Part shown: positions 1 to 5,257 of the stretch, in pieces
How the letters are laid out: each line of letters opens with the position of its first letter
Position numbering within the stretch: position 1 is the first letter of the stretch
DNA from: Candidatus Nanopelagicales bacterium
GTDB taxonomy: Bacteria > Actinomycetota > Actinomycetes > S36-B12 > UBA10799
Direction of reading: 5' to 3'
DNA length: 5,321 nt
Assembly (NCBI GenBank): GCA_030699055.1
Contig: JAUYKX010000357.1
Span: forward strand, 1-5,321
Notes under the pieces: generated by a model
What the model saw: only the letters and a program-made list of their open reading frames with translations
Databases searched by the model: none
Told to the model about the DNA's origin: nothing
Made by a program: the position numbers and the translations under genes

Positions 1-1
1 G

Positions 2-109
2 ATCGCCCGAGGCGGGCACGGCTTCGCCCGCGGGCAGTTCTACCGGCGCGACGGCCTGCTGGTGGCCTCCGCCGCCCAGGAGGCCCTGCTACGCAGGCCG
101 CCGCGATAA
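2..109 (+). CDS. tesB: Acyl-CoA thioesterase II (TesB family), C-terminal fragment
   Basis: Only the last 35 codons are inside the window; the rest lies to the left. The frame runs from base 2 to the TAA at 107-109. The peptide contains GFARGQFYRRDGLLVASAAQ followed by EALLR. This matches the end of TesB-type double-hotdog thioesterases, where a G-F-x-R-G-x-F-Y-x-x-D-G-x-L-V-A-S-x-x-Q-E strand pair closes the second hotdog and the conserved Gln belongs to the active-site region (family knowledge). The enzyme would hydrolyse medium- or long-chain acyl-CoA to free fatty acid and CoA in the cytoplasm. The gene converges on the amidase gene, with only 20 bases between the two stop codons and no hairpin visible there. 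Catalytic residues upstream cannot be checked. The assignment rests on this short but characteristic tail. Confidence 0.82.
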   Translation: MARGGHGFARGQFYRRDGLLVASAAQEALLRRPPR

Positions 110-129
110 AGCCTCAGTGGTGCTCGACG

Positions 130-1629
130 TCAGCAGCGAGCCAGGTCGGGCATCTTGTCGGCCCACGGCCGAGCCTGCTCCAATTGCGTCGCCAGCCGTA
201 GCAACGTCACCTCGTCACCAAAGCGGCCCGCGAACTGCACCCCGATCGGCAGGCCCTCCTCGTTCCACCACAGCGGGACGTTCATCGCCGGTTGCCCCGT
301 CATGTTGAACACCTGCGTATTGGGAACCCGCTCCAGCGACTTGCTCGCCAACTCCCGCAACGCCAGCCGCAGCACCTTGCCGGGAGCCGCGAGCCTGAGC
401 GCCCGAAGTTCCATTTTTTCCACCAGGCTCGGCTGCAACTCGCCGATTCGCGACGGTGGGAACGCCATCGTCGGACTCAGATGCACATCCAAACCGTTCT
501 CGGCGTACACGCGCGCAACCTCGCGTCCCAACCTCTGCGACCGTTGGCGTGCCTGCTCGAGTTCACGAGCGGACAACTCGTCGCCTGCCTGCCGCAGGAA
601 CCAGGTCGGCAGCTCGAACATCTCCGATTTGGGCGCCTTCCCCGTCAGCTCTTCCGTCCGGAGCACGTCGGCCGCGACACACGCGGCTACCACGGTCAGA
701 TAGGTGCGCGCGAGATCCTCAGGATCTCCCGGCATGTCTATTTCGACCAACTCATGTCCGAGTTCGCGTAACAGGATCACCGCGTCGCGCAAGGCAGCAT
801 CGCAGTCCGAGTGGGTCTTGGAACCCAACATCGCCTTGGCGCTGAATCCGATCCGCAAAGGCCCGGGCGGCCGACGCGACGACGCGAGAAAGGACTTCGG
901 TGCCAGCGGTGCCGCATAAGGCGCGCCCAAGTCGCTGCCCTGGGTCGCGTCGAGCATGGCCGCGGTATCGCGCACCGAACGGCTCACGACGTTGGGAACA
1001 ACGAAGCCATCCCACCCCTCGGTGATGTAGGGCCCCAGCGGCATCCGGCCCCGCGTCGGTTTCATCCCGAACAGCCCGCAACAGGAGGCGGGGATCCGGA
1101 TCGAACCCCCGCCGTCACCGGCATGGGCCACGGGAACAATGCGGGCCGCCACCGCCGCCGCCGAACCTCCCGACGATCCCCCCGGGGTGCGGTCCAGATC
1201 CCACGGGTTGTGGGTTGGCCCACGCAGTTCCGGTTCGGTGACGCCCATGATTCCGAACTCCGGGCAATTCGTTTTACCCACGATGATCAGACCTGCTCGC
1301 TTGTAACGGGCGAACAACTCCGAATCCTCGGTCGGCCGCCAATCGACCAGAGACCGGCTGGATGACGTGTTGGGTTCACCCCCGAGCACCCCGTCCATGT
1401 CCTTGACCAGGAAGGGAACGCCGGAAAACGTCCCCTTCGGCGGATGATCGGCCGCCCGACGTGCCTTGCCGTCCAACCGGACGACCACCGCGTTCAACCG
1501 CGGGTTCAGGGCATCGATGCGGGCAAGCGCGGCATCGACCAGTTCCAACGGCGTCACATCGCGGTTTCGCACCAACTCGGCCAAGCCGATCGCATCGAAC
1601 TGCGCGTATTCGTTGAGGTCCATCCCCAC
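130..1629 (-). CDS. Amidase-signature hydrolase, NylA-like
   Basis: A complete 499-residue member of the amidase signature (AS) family, which hydrolyses amide bonds through a Ser-cisSer-Lys triad. The triad is visible: Lys76 in VPFLVKD, cis-Ser152 in the GGSSGGS motif (150-156) and nucleophile Ser176 in [10 protein letters not shown] (171-180). The 24-residue Ser-Ser and ~76-residue Lys-Ser spacings fit the family. [30 protein letters not shown] and the PWxxxxPxL ending recall NylA, the 6-aminohexanoate cyclic dimer hydrolase of about 493 residues. The true substrate is unknown. It is unlikely to be GatA: no gatB or gatC is adjacent and the [13 protein letters not shown] form differs. No signal peptide is seen, so it is probably cytoplasmic. 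The start is uncertain: GTG at 1629, ATG at 1623, or a CTG at 1641 that is best placed for the GGAGG at 1651-1647. The stop is TGA. Confidence 0.93.
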   Translation of the reverse strand: MGMDLNEYAQFDAIGLAELVRNRDVTPLELVDAALARIDALNPRLNAVVVRLDGKARRAADHPPKGTFSGVPFLVKDMDGVLGGEPNTSSSRSLVDWRPTEDSELFARYKRAGLIIVGKTNCPEFGIMGVTEPELRGPTHNPWDLDRTPGGSSGGSAAAVAARIVPVAHAGDGGGSIRIPASCCGLFGMKPTRGRMPLGPYITEGWDGFVVPNVVSRSVRDTAAMLDATQGSDLGAPYAAPLAPKSFLASSRRPPGPLRIGFSAKAMLGSKTHSDCDAALRDAVILLRELGHELVEIDMPGDPEDLARTYLTVVAACVAADVLRTEELTGKAPKSEMFELPTWFLRQAGDELSARELEQARQRSQRLGREVARVYAENGLDVHLSPTMAFPPSRIGELQPSLVEKMELRALRLAAPGKVLRLALRELASKSLERVPNTQVFNMTGQPAMNVPLWWNEEGLPIGVQFAGRFGDEVTLLRLATQLEQARPWADKMPDLARC

Positions 1630-1646
1630 ATGCGAGCACAGCTGAA

Positions 1647-1663
1647 CCTCCGGGCGCCGGAGG
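1647..1663. promoter_or_regulatory. Perfect 7-bp dyad at the amidase start
   Basis: CCTCCGG-GCG-CCGGAGG is a perfect inverted repeat with 7-bp arms and a 3-base spacer. On the minus strand its downstream arm contains GGAGG (1651-1647), the only strong Shine-Dalgarno-like sequence upstream of the amidase. In the mRNA it could fold into a hairpin that masks this sequence. It could equally be an operator. GC-rich short dyads also arise by chance, so its function is unproven. Confidence 0.35.
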
Positions 1664-1763
1664 CGCTAGGCCTATCGGGCGAGCGTCGCGGCTAGCCCCG
1701 CGAGATCGAATACCAGACGGGGCCATACTGATCCTTGGGCTCAGCCCTTGGATGCGCCGCTGC

Positions 1764-1778
1764 CGGACGCAGCGTCCG
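1764..1778. promoter_or_regulatory. 15-bp perfect dyad CGGACGC-A-GCGTCCG
   Basis: The arms are 7 bp each around a single central base, 35 bases upstream of the DUF6777-like start codon. A dyad of this size and position is compatible with an operator for a dimeric repressor or with a leader-mRNA hairpin. A one-base loop cannot form in RNA, so the hairpin version would need to open the inner pairs. No regulator is assigned. Confidence 0.3.
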
Positions 1779-1801
1779 CTCCCATTGAACCCGATTGGGT
1801 G

Positions 1802-1807
1802 AGGAGG
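1802..1807 (+). promoter_or_regulatory. Ribosome binding site of the DUF6777-like gene
   Basis: AGGAGG lies six bases before the ATG at 1814. This near-perfect Shine-Dalgarno sequence decides the start: it favours the ATG at 1814 over the in-frame ATG at 1748, which would add 22 residues of unremarkable sequence with no ribosome binding site. Confidence 0.85.
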
Positions 1808-1813
1808 TGGATC

Positions 1814-2938
1814 ATGACGCAACCAACTGATCCGAACTGGCATTGGGACGGCTCTTCCTGGCTGTGGTGGAACGGCACGGAATGGACGCCCGTACCAACA
1901 CCCGAACCACCCGCAGCGCCTCCGCCGCCCTCCGCACCCGATTACCAACCGAGCCCACCACCGGCGTATCCGCCCGGTCCGGCGTACCCACCGCCCTCGA
2001 CCGGCGGAAACAAGGCCGTCCTGATCGCACTGATCGTCGTGGGTGCCCTGTTGTTGGTCGGACTCGGCGGAGGTGGCGCCTATCTCCTCACCCGCAAGTC
2101 CGACTCGGGCGGCGGGTCAGGCGAAGCCGTGACGATTCACACCGAGCCAGTCTCCTCGGCCACCGACCCGTTCACTCCGCCCGGCGAAGTGGGCACCGAC
2201 ACCCCAGTGCCCGAACCCGTCGAACCAACCGAGGCCGTCCAGGTCCAAGGCGGCAAGGTCGGTCTCTATGGCGGATCGATGAACACCACAGAGTGCGACA
2301 AGGAAAAGCTCATCACTTTTCTGGAGAACAACCCGGACAAAGGGCGGGCCTGGGCCCAGGTCGAAGGCATTCCGCAGGCGGACATCAGGTCCTATGTGAC
2401 CAAGCTGACGTCCGTCATCCTGCGCAGCGACACCATGGTGACGAACCACGGGTTCGAGAACGGTCGGGTCACCGAGTTCGTCTCGGTCCTGCAAGCCGGT
2501 ACCGCCGTGCTCGTGAACGACTACGGGCTACCGGTCGTCAAGTGCTACTGCGGCAATCCGCTGACCCCGCCGCCCGCCGAACCGAAGACCCCCACCTACA
2601 CCGGTCCCACCTGGCCCCGTTGGCGACCGGGCAAAGTAACGGTGATTCAGTCGAACGTCACGGTGATCAACGTGATCACCGTGATCAACATCAATACGAA
2701 CCAGCCGTTTGACCGGCCCGTCGGCAGCAACGGCAGCCAGGACACCCCCACGACCCTGCCGTCGCCGAGTACGACCACCAGCCCGACCCCGGCACCCACC
2801 GGGACCGATTACACCGCCGATCAAGCCTATGAGGTCTTTCTCCGGGCGGTCGACCAGTGTGTCAAGGAGATCGGAGGTGGTTCATTCAATGACCTGAGAC
2901 GGAATCCCGGAAATTTCTCGGTTTCCACGAAGCCCTAG
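1814..2938 (+). CDS. Membrane-anchored DUF6777-like protein, ends at suspected premature amber
   Basis: The protein has 374 residues as read. Its layout is: a Trp-rich N-terminus (residues 8-25) with two 8-residue units, WDGSSW and WNGTEW, resembling the DUF2510 WDG-x-x-W motif; a Pro/Tyr-rich linker (28-62); a transmembrane helix (about 67-92); a Pro/Thr/Glu linker (104-142); a domain at about 145-305 that I match to DUF6777 (GLYGGS, CDKEKLITFL near 161, VTNHGFENG near 209-217, LQAGTAVLV, CYCGNP at 244-249, RPVGSNGSQD at its end); a Pro/Thr/Ser linker (310-330); and the beginning of a last domain (331-374, with Cys349). The last domain is cut by TAG at 2936-2938, although the frame continues to 3097. 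The larger part probably faces outside the cell. Function is unknown; the Trp motif is often found in actinobacterial membrane proteins. The DUF assignment is from memory of the motif pattern. Confidence 0.8.
   Translation: MTQPTDPNWHWDGSSWLWWNGTEWTPVPTPEPPAAPPPPSAPDYQPSPPPAYPPGPAYPPPSTGGNKAVLIALIVVGALLLVGLGGGGAYLLTRKSDSGGGSGEAVTIHTEPVSSATDPFTPPGEVGTDTPVPEPVEPTEAVQVQGGKVGLYGGSMNTTECDKEKLITFLENNPDKGRAWAQVEGIPQADIRSYVTKLTSVILRSDTMVTNHGFENGRVTEFVSVLQAGTAVLVNDYGLPVVKCYCGNPLTPPPAEPKTPTYTGPTWPRWRPGKVTVIQSNVTVINVITVININTNQPFDRPVGSNGSQDTPTTLPSPSTTTSPTPAPTGTDYTADQAYEVFLRAVDQCVKEIGGGSFNDLRRNPGNFSVSTKP
2658..2684. repeat. 27-bp dyad overlapping 9-bp coding repeats
   Basis: Within the DUF6777-like gene, three 9-base units (GTGATCAAC, GTGATCACC, GTGATCAAC) run in tandem at 2663-2689 and encode Val-Ile-Asn/Thr. 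Because GTGATCAC is nearly self-complementary, the same bases form a perfect inverted repeat: 11-bp arms at 2658-2668 and 2674-2684 around AACGT. It is in frame and encodes an alternating hydrophobic/polar beta-like segment (VTVINVITVIN), so the protein repeat may be the selected feature and the dyad a by-product. Confidence 0.6.
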
Positions 2939-3097
2939 GGAGCGGGCCACGGGCTGTTCACAGTGTCGATCACCACCAAGTCGGACAGCACGACCTACAA
3001 GTTCACGGTGAATGTGCCGGCCCGCACTGTCAATCCGGCCAACGAACCTGCTGCCGAGGTCGGCGAATACTGCTCAAGCCTGAGCAGCGGGGGATAG
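2939..3097 (+). pseudogene. In-frame continuation of the DUF6777-like gene past the amber codon
   Basis: After the TAG at 2936-2938 the same frame is open for 52 codons and ends at TAG 3095-3097. About 79% of these codons end in G or C, and the peptide looks structured: GLFTVSITTK, TTYKFTVNVP and VGEYCSSL read as two beta strands and a Cys-bearing end. It joins smoothly to NPGNFSVSTKP before the stop. Cys349 upstream and the Cys at extension position 45 could form a disulfide closing one domain. There is no ribosome binding site or start codon at the beginning of this segment. I read it as the lost C-terminus of one ancestral protein of about 427 residues. A recent nonsense mutation, a base-call error or amber readthrough would each produce this picture. 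Confidence 0.72.
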
Positions 3098-3102
3098 CTA
3101 CA

Positions 3103-3152
3103 GCTGACCGCGCCGGGCACCGGGCTCCGCAGCTCCACGCGCAGCGGTCAGC
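3103..3152. terminator. Possible bidirectional hairpin between convergent genes
   Basis: GCTGACCGC (3103-3111) and GCGGTCAGC (3144-3152) form a perfect 9-bp inverted repeat with a 32-base loop, placed just after the second TAG of the rightward gene and overlapping the annotated TGA of the leftward gene. There is no T-tract on either strand, so it is not a classical intrinsic terminator. In GC-rich actinomycetes, hairpins without U-tracts between convergent genes have been proposed to terminate. The evidence is position plus dyad only. Confidence 0.3.
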
Positions 3153-4776
3153 GCGGCACGCGGACCCGGAACGTCGAAGCGAACGCACGCCATCGGCCGG
3201 CGGCCGGGGCACTCGCCCGTAACCGGCAGCGGCCGGGCCGGTGGGCGAATGCCCGATGCCCACGCACCCGACATGTGCGCCTGGTTGCGGTTGCCCAGGC
3301 GAGAACCTGCCCTTGATCGGTCTGCCTCGGCAGCGCCATGTGGCGACCGCGAGACAAACGCCGAGGCCACGATCGGCCCAGCGTTTGATCAGTCGTGATC
3401 CCTGGCTCGGCACCGACGGGGGGAGAAGAACCCGGCCCGGGTAGCGACGGTCCAGCCGGGGATTCCGCTCGCAGATCGATCGCGAACACATCGGCAAACA
3501 TCTCGCTGTCCCGATTCCGCTCGAAATTGCTGCCGAACAGCACGACTCGCCCATCGCGACTCACAGTGGCATGGGGCTCATCGAAGTAGTCCGCCCTCTC
3601 GGTCATGCCCGTGTGAGCGAGCCGACGCACGACTGGCGCTTCGGGTGCCGACTCGAGGGACAGGGCGAAGACCTCGTTCTCGAACGGCGTCAGCCCGGGT
3701 CGCTGGCCAATCCCATCCCAATAAGACGAGACGAAGGCCCATCCCGGCAGATCCGTGTTCCGACATGAGATGTGGAGAGCCATGTTGTACGTCGGCACCT
3801 GCCACAGCACGCGACTGCCCACACCGGACAGCGGAATCAACTCCACCACTTGGTCATTTGGATCTGGCCGGTAGTGAGCGATGACCAAGGCATCCGTCCC
3901 GTCGGGCATCCGGCAGAAATCGGCGTGCTCGTCCCAGTCCGTGAGCTGGCGGACCAACGACCAGTCCCTCGTGTACAGGCGTGCCCCCGTGAGCGCCCAC
4001 ATGACCATTACGTTCTGGTCATCCGGGGTGATGGAGACATAGTCGAGGAAGTCGCCCGGCACGGGCGGGGTCAATGTAGTCACCGGGCCCCGGGAACCTG
4101 TTGCCAGGTCGGCGACGAACGCCTGGGTCGAGACCCAGGTTCCGGCCCCGTCGTAGACCTCGGTTCCGTGGATCGCGTAGTACCTCCCGGTTCGGGAGTG
4201 ATCCTGTTCGGCGCCCGAGGACAGCTCGCCGAAGCCGGGGTAGGACCCCAATACCGATGACTGGCCGGTGGCCGTCGAGAACTGCTTGATCTCCCCCGAT
4301 TCGGCGTTATCGAGATAGGTGAGAAGAGTCGGATCCGTCGGAGACCACCTCGGCTCCAGGTCGGCCTCCGGCAACGGCAGGGCACCCACAGAGGTCAGCG
4401 AGTCGGTCGCGTACAGCTGAGTAGAACCATCCGTCCCCCGGATCAGGAATCGGGTTCCATCAGCGTTGAAGGCCCCGGCCTTCGAGTATTCGGGCACGAA
4501 ACCCACGTCCGGACTCACGCTGCCGGTCAGCTGACGCACGGTCGTGCCGAAGGTCTCGTCGAAATACACCTGCCCCGCACCCGGCGGAGTCCGGGGCTGC
4601 TGCGAGCGGGGCGCCGAGTCGGCGGGCCAGCCGCCTACGGCCAGGAAGTCCTCGCCAGCCTCGCTACCGAAGGCTGGCCCCGGATTGAGTACCGCTGCGC
4701 AAGCCAGGGCAGCGGCCAGCAGACTGCCCAACAGCCTGGCCAACACGGCCCGGCCAGCCCGCCCAACCTTCATCAT
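3148..4776 (-). CDS. Secreted beta-propeller protein with aberrant C-terminal tail
   Basis: 542 residues as read. An N-terminal signal sequence is clear: basic MMKVGRAGRAVLAR, a hydrophobic core to about residue 30, and likely cleavage near 37-40 (PAFGSEA). Cys26 lacks a proper lipobox. Residues ~95-435 carry seven strand motifs of the TolB/PD40 propeller type, e.g. AFNADGTRFLIRG (101-113), WSPTDPTLLTYL (144-155), ITPDDQNVMVMW (249-260), CRMPDGTDALVIA (288-300) and HATVSRDGRVVLFGSNF (402-418). This suggests a seven-bladed propeller outside the cell. The HISCRN...GW and late HATVSRDGR blades vaguely recall oligogalacturonate-lyase-like propellers, but no activity can be assigned. From about residue 453 the sequence becomes Arg-rich and featureless, as if out of frame. 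The start is fixed at ATG 4776 or 4773 by an in-frame TAG just upstream; no clear ribosome binding site is seen. It follows the DUF3073 gene after 25 bases and may be co-transcribed with it. Confidence 0.82.
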   Translation of the reverse strand: MMKVGRAGRAVLARLLGSLLAAALACAAVLNPGPAFGSEAGEDFLAVGGWPADSAPRSQQPRTPPGAGQVYFDETFGTTVRQLTGSVSPDVGFVPEYSKAGAFNADGTRFLIRGTDGSTQLYATDSLTSVGALPLPEADLEPRWSPTDPTLLTYLDNAESGEIKQFSTATGQSSVLGSYPGFGELSSGAEQDHSRTGRYYAIHGTEVYDGAGTWVSTQAFVADLATGSRGPVTTLTPPVPGDFLDYVSITPDDQNVMVMWALTGARLYTRDWSLVRQLTDWDEHADFCRMPDGTDALVIAHYRPDPNDQVVELIPLSGVGSRVLWQVPTYNMALHISCRNTDLPGWAFVSSYWDGIGQRPGLTPFENEVFALSLESAPEAPVVRRLAHTGMTERADYFDEPHATVSRDGRVVLFGSNFERNRDSEMFADVFAIDLRAESPAGPSLPGPGSSPPVGAEPGITTDQTLGRSWPRRLSRGRHMALPRQTDQGQVLAWATATRRTCRVRGHRAFAHRPGRCRLRASAPAAGRWRAFASTFRVRVPR

Positions 4777-4801
4777 CCAAGGCTACGGCGCCGGTCCGGA
4801 G

Positions 4802-5002
4802 TCAGCGACCGCCGTCCGGCTCCAAATCGTCCTCGATGTACTTCGCGTAGGGATCGTCGTCGCTCTCGGATTCGTGCTCGTCGGAACCGGCGGGCTGCCC
4901 GCTCAGTTCCGCCCGCAGCGCCTCAAAGTCGGTCCGCGGAGTGTTGTACTTCAGCTCACGAGCGACTTTCGTCTGTTTGGCCTTCGCTCGGCCGCGCCCC
5001 AT
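4802..5002 (-). CDS. DUF3073 family small protein
   Basis: This is a 66-residue protein starting MGRGRAKAKQTKVARELKYN, with a strongly basic N-terminus, a short helical middle (TDFEALRAELSG, residues 24-35) and a very acidic C-terminus (DEHESESDDDPYAKYIEDD, 41-59). This is the hallmark pattern of DUF3073 (PF11273), a conserved actinobacterial family of about this length with no known function. The frame is open further upstream to an ATG at 5104, but the conserved MGRGR start and a Shine-Dalgarno sequence at the right distance select 5002. In Streptomyces a DUF3073 gene lies close to bldC and purM, and the divergent bldC start here fits that neighbourhood; purM is not in the window. The basic/acidic split suggests nucleic-acid or protein binding, which is only inference. 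Confidence 0.93.
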   Translation of the reverse strand: MGRGRAKAKQTKVARELKYNTPRTDFEALRAELSGQPAGSDEHESESDDDPYAKYIEDDLEPDGGR

Positions 5003-5009
5003 GGCTCGA

Positions 5010-5016
5010 CCCCCTC
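5010..5016 (-). promoter_or_regulatory. Ribosome binding site of the DUF3073 gene
   Basis: On the minus strand GAGGGGG ends seven bases before the ATG at 5002. Its spacing supports this ATG over the upstream in-frame ATG at 5104. Confidence 0.7.
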
Positions 5017-5099
5017 GCCCGGATTTCCCGGATTGGTCTCGTCTGGTCGGTTCGGAATCGCCATCGACGCGCCCAATGCCACGCCGTTTGCGAGTCGCA

Positions 5100-5105
5100 A
5101 TCATA
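5100..5105 (-). promoter_or_regulatory. Candidate -10 box for the DUF3073 gene
   Basis: TATGAT on the minus strand matches TATAAT at five of six positions and would start transcription near 5093, giving a leader of about 90 bases. The hexamer 17 bases further upstream (GCCACC) is not a recognisable -35 box, so this is a weak call based on one element in an otherwise GC-rich region. Confidence 0.35.
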
Positions 5106-5203
5106 AACCCACGGGGCGACCGGGTGGCCGCGACCGTGCCGTCAGGCTATCGCTGTCGGCCACGTCTCGCATAAGGAACCCAGTCAATCACCCGAAAGGC
5201 GGA

Positions 5204-5221
5204 CGAATCGGGCGAATCGGG
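5204..5221. repeat. Two perfect tandem copies of CGAATCGGG upstream of bldC
   Basis: The 9-base unit CGAATCGGG occurs at 5204-5212 and 5213-5221 with no spacer. A looser relative, CGAAAGGCG, starts at 5193. The second copy ends exactly where the candidate -35 box of bldC begins (5222). BldC proteins bind DNA direct repeats as head-to-tail monomers (family knowledge), so this may be an autoregulatory site; that link is inference. Confidence 0.5.
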
Positions 5222-5251
5222 TTGCCATCTTGGATCATGTGCGCGCACAAT
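5222..5251 (+). promoter_or_regulatory. Candidate bldC promoter, leaderless
   Basis: TTGCCA at 5222-5227 (five of six to TTGACA) and CACAAT at 5246-5251 (four of six to TATAAT) are separated by 18 bases. Transcription starting seven bases after the -10 box would begin at the A of the ATG at 5258. That agrees with the absence of any Shine-Dalgarno sequence before this ATG; leaderless mRNAs are common in actinomycetes. Confidence 0.45.
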
Positions 5252-5257
5252 TTGACC

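Larger units (their letters stand above)
1664..1813. other. Divergent intergenic region, amidase / DUF6777-like gene
   Basis: This is the shared upstream region of two divergent genes, so it should hold promoters in both directions. The best -10-like sequence I see for the rightward gene is CATACT at 1724-1729 (4 of 6 to TATAAT), with no good -35 box. For the leftward gene nothing stands out. It also holds the 15-bp dyad at 1764-1778 and a small GGGCT-C-AGCCC dyad near 1737-1747. The rightward reading frame stays open back to an ATG at 1748, but that segment lacks a ribosome binding site and looks like leader. Confidence 0.4.

Noticed and set aside
155..1365. Long + strand open frames opposite the amidase
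   Set aside because: Antisense shadows of a well-supported amidase; products are Arg/Ser/Pro-rich without recognisable domains.
130..1629. GatA subunit of the glutamyl-tRNA amidotransferase
   Set aside because: No gatB or gatC neighbour, and the sequence blocks fit the NylA-like branch better.
1748..1813. Upstream in-frame ATG (1748) adding 22 residues to the DUF6777-like protein
   Set aside because: No ribosome binding site before 1748, whereas AGGAGG sits six bases before 1814 and the conserved-looking Trp motif begins right after that start.
1843..2712. 289-codon open frame on the + strand overlapping the DUF6777-like gene
   Set aside because: It is Arg/His-rich with no motif and lies wholly inside a gene with a good RBS and recognisable domains; it is a GC-rich frame shadow.
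2936..2938. Amber as a sense codon for pyrrolysine or general stop reassignment
   Set aside because: No supporting gene in the window, and the same frame ends at another TAG at 3095; a simple nonsense mutation or base error is more economical.
3098..3420. A hidden tRNA, small RNA or extra gene between the convergent genes
   Set aside because: I found no cloverleaf, no promoter-terminator pair and no convincing coding frame on the + strand there.
3030..3554. 174-codon minus-strand frame across the propeller tail
   Set aside because: It begins inside the propeller-coding frame and continues into the opposite gene's C-terminus; the Cys/Arg/Gly-rich product looks non-coding. Kept only as one frameshift alternative.
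5003..5104. N-terminal extension of DUF3073 to ATG 5104
   Set aside because: DUF3073 proteins begin MGRGRAKAKQ, and a Shine-Dalgarno sequence at 5016-5010 fits the ATG at 5002.
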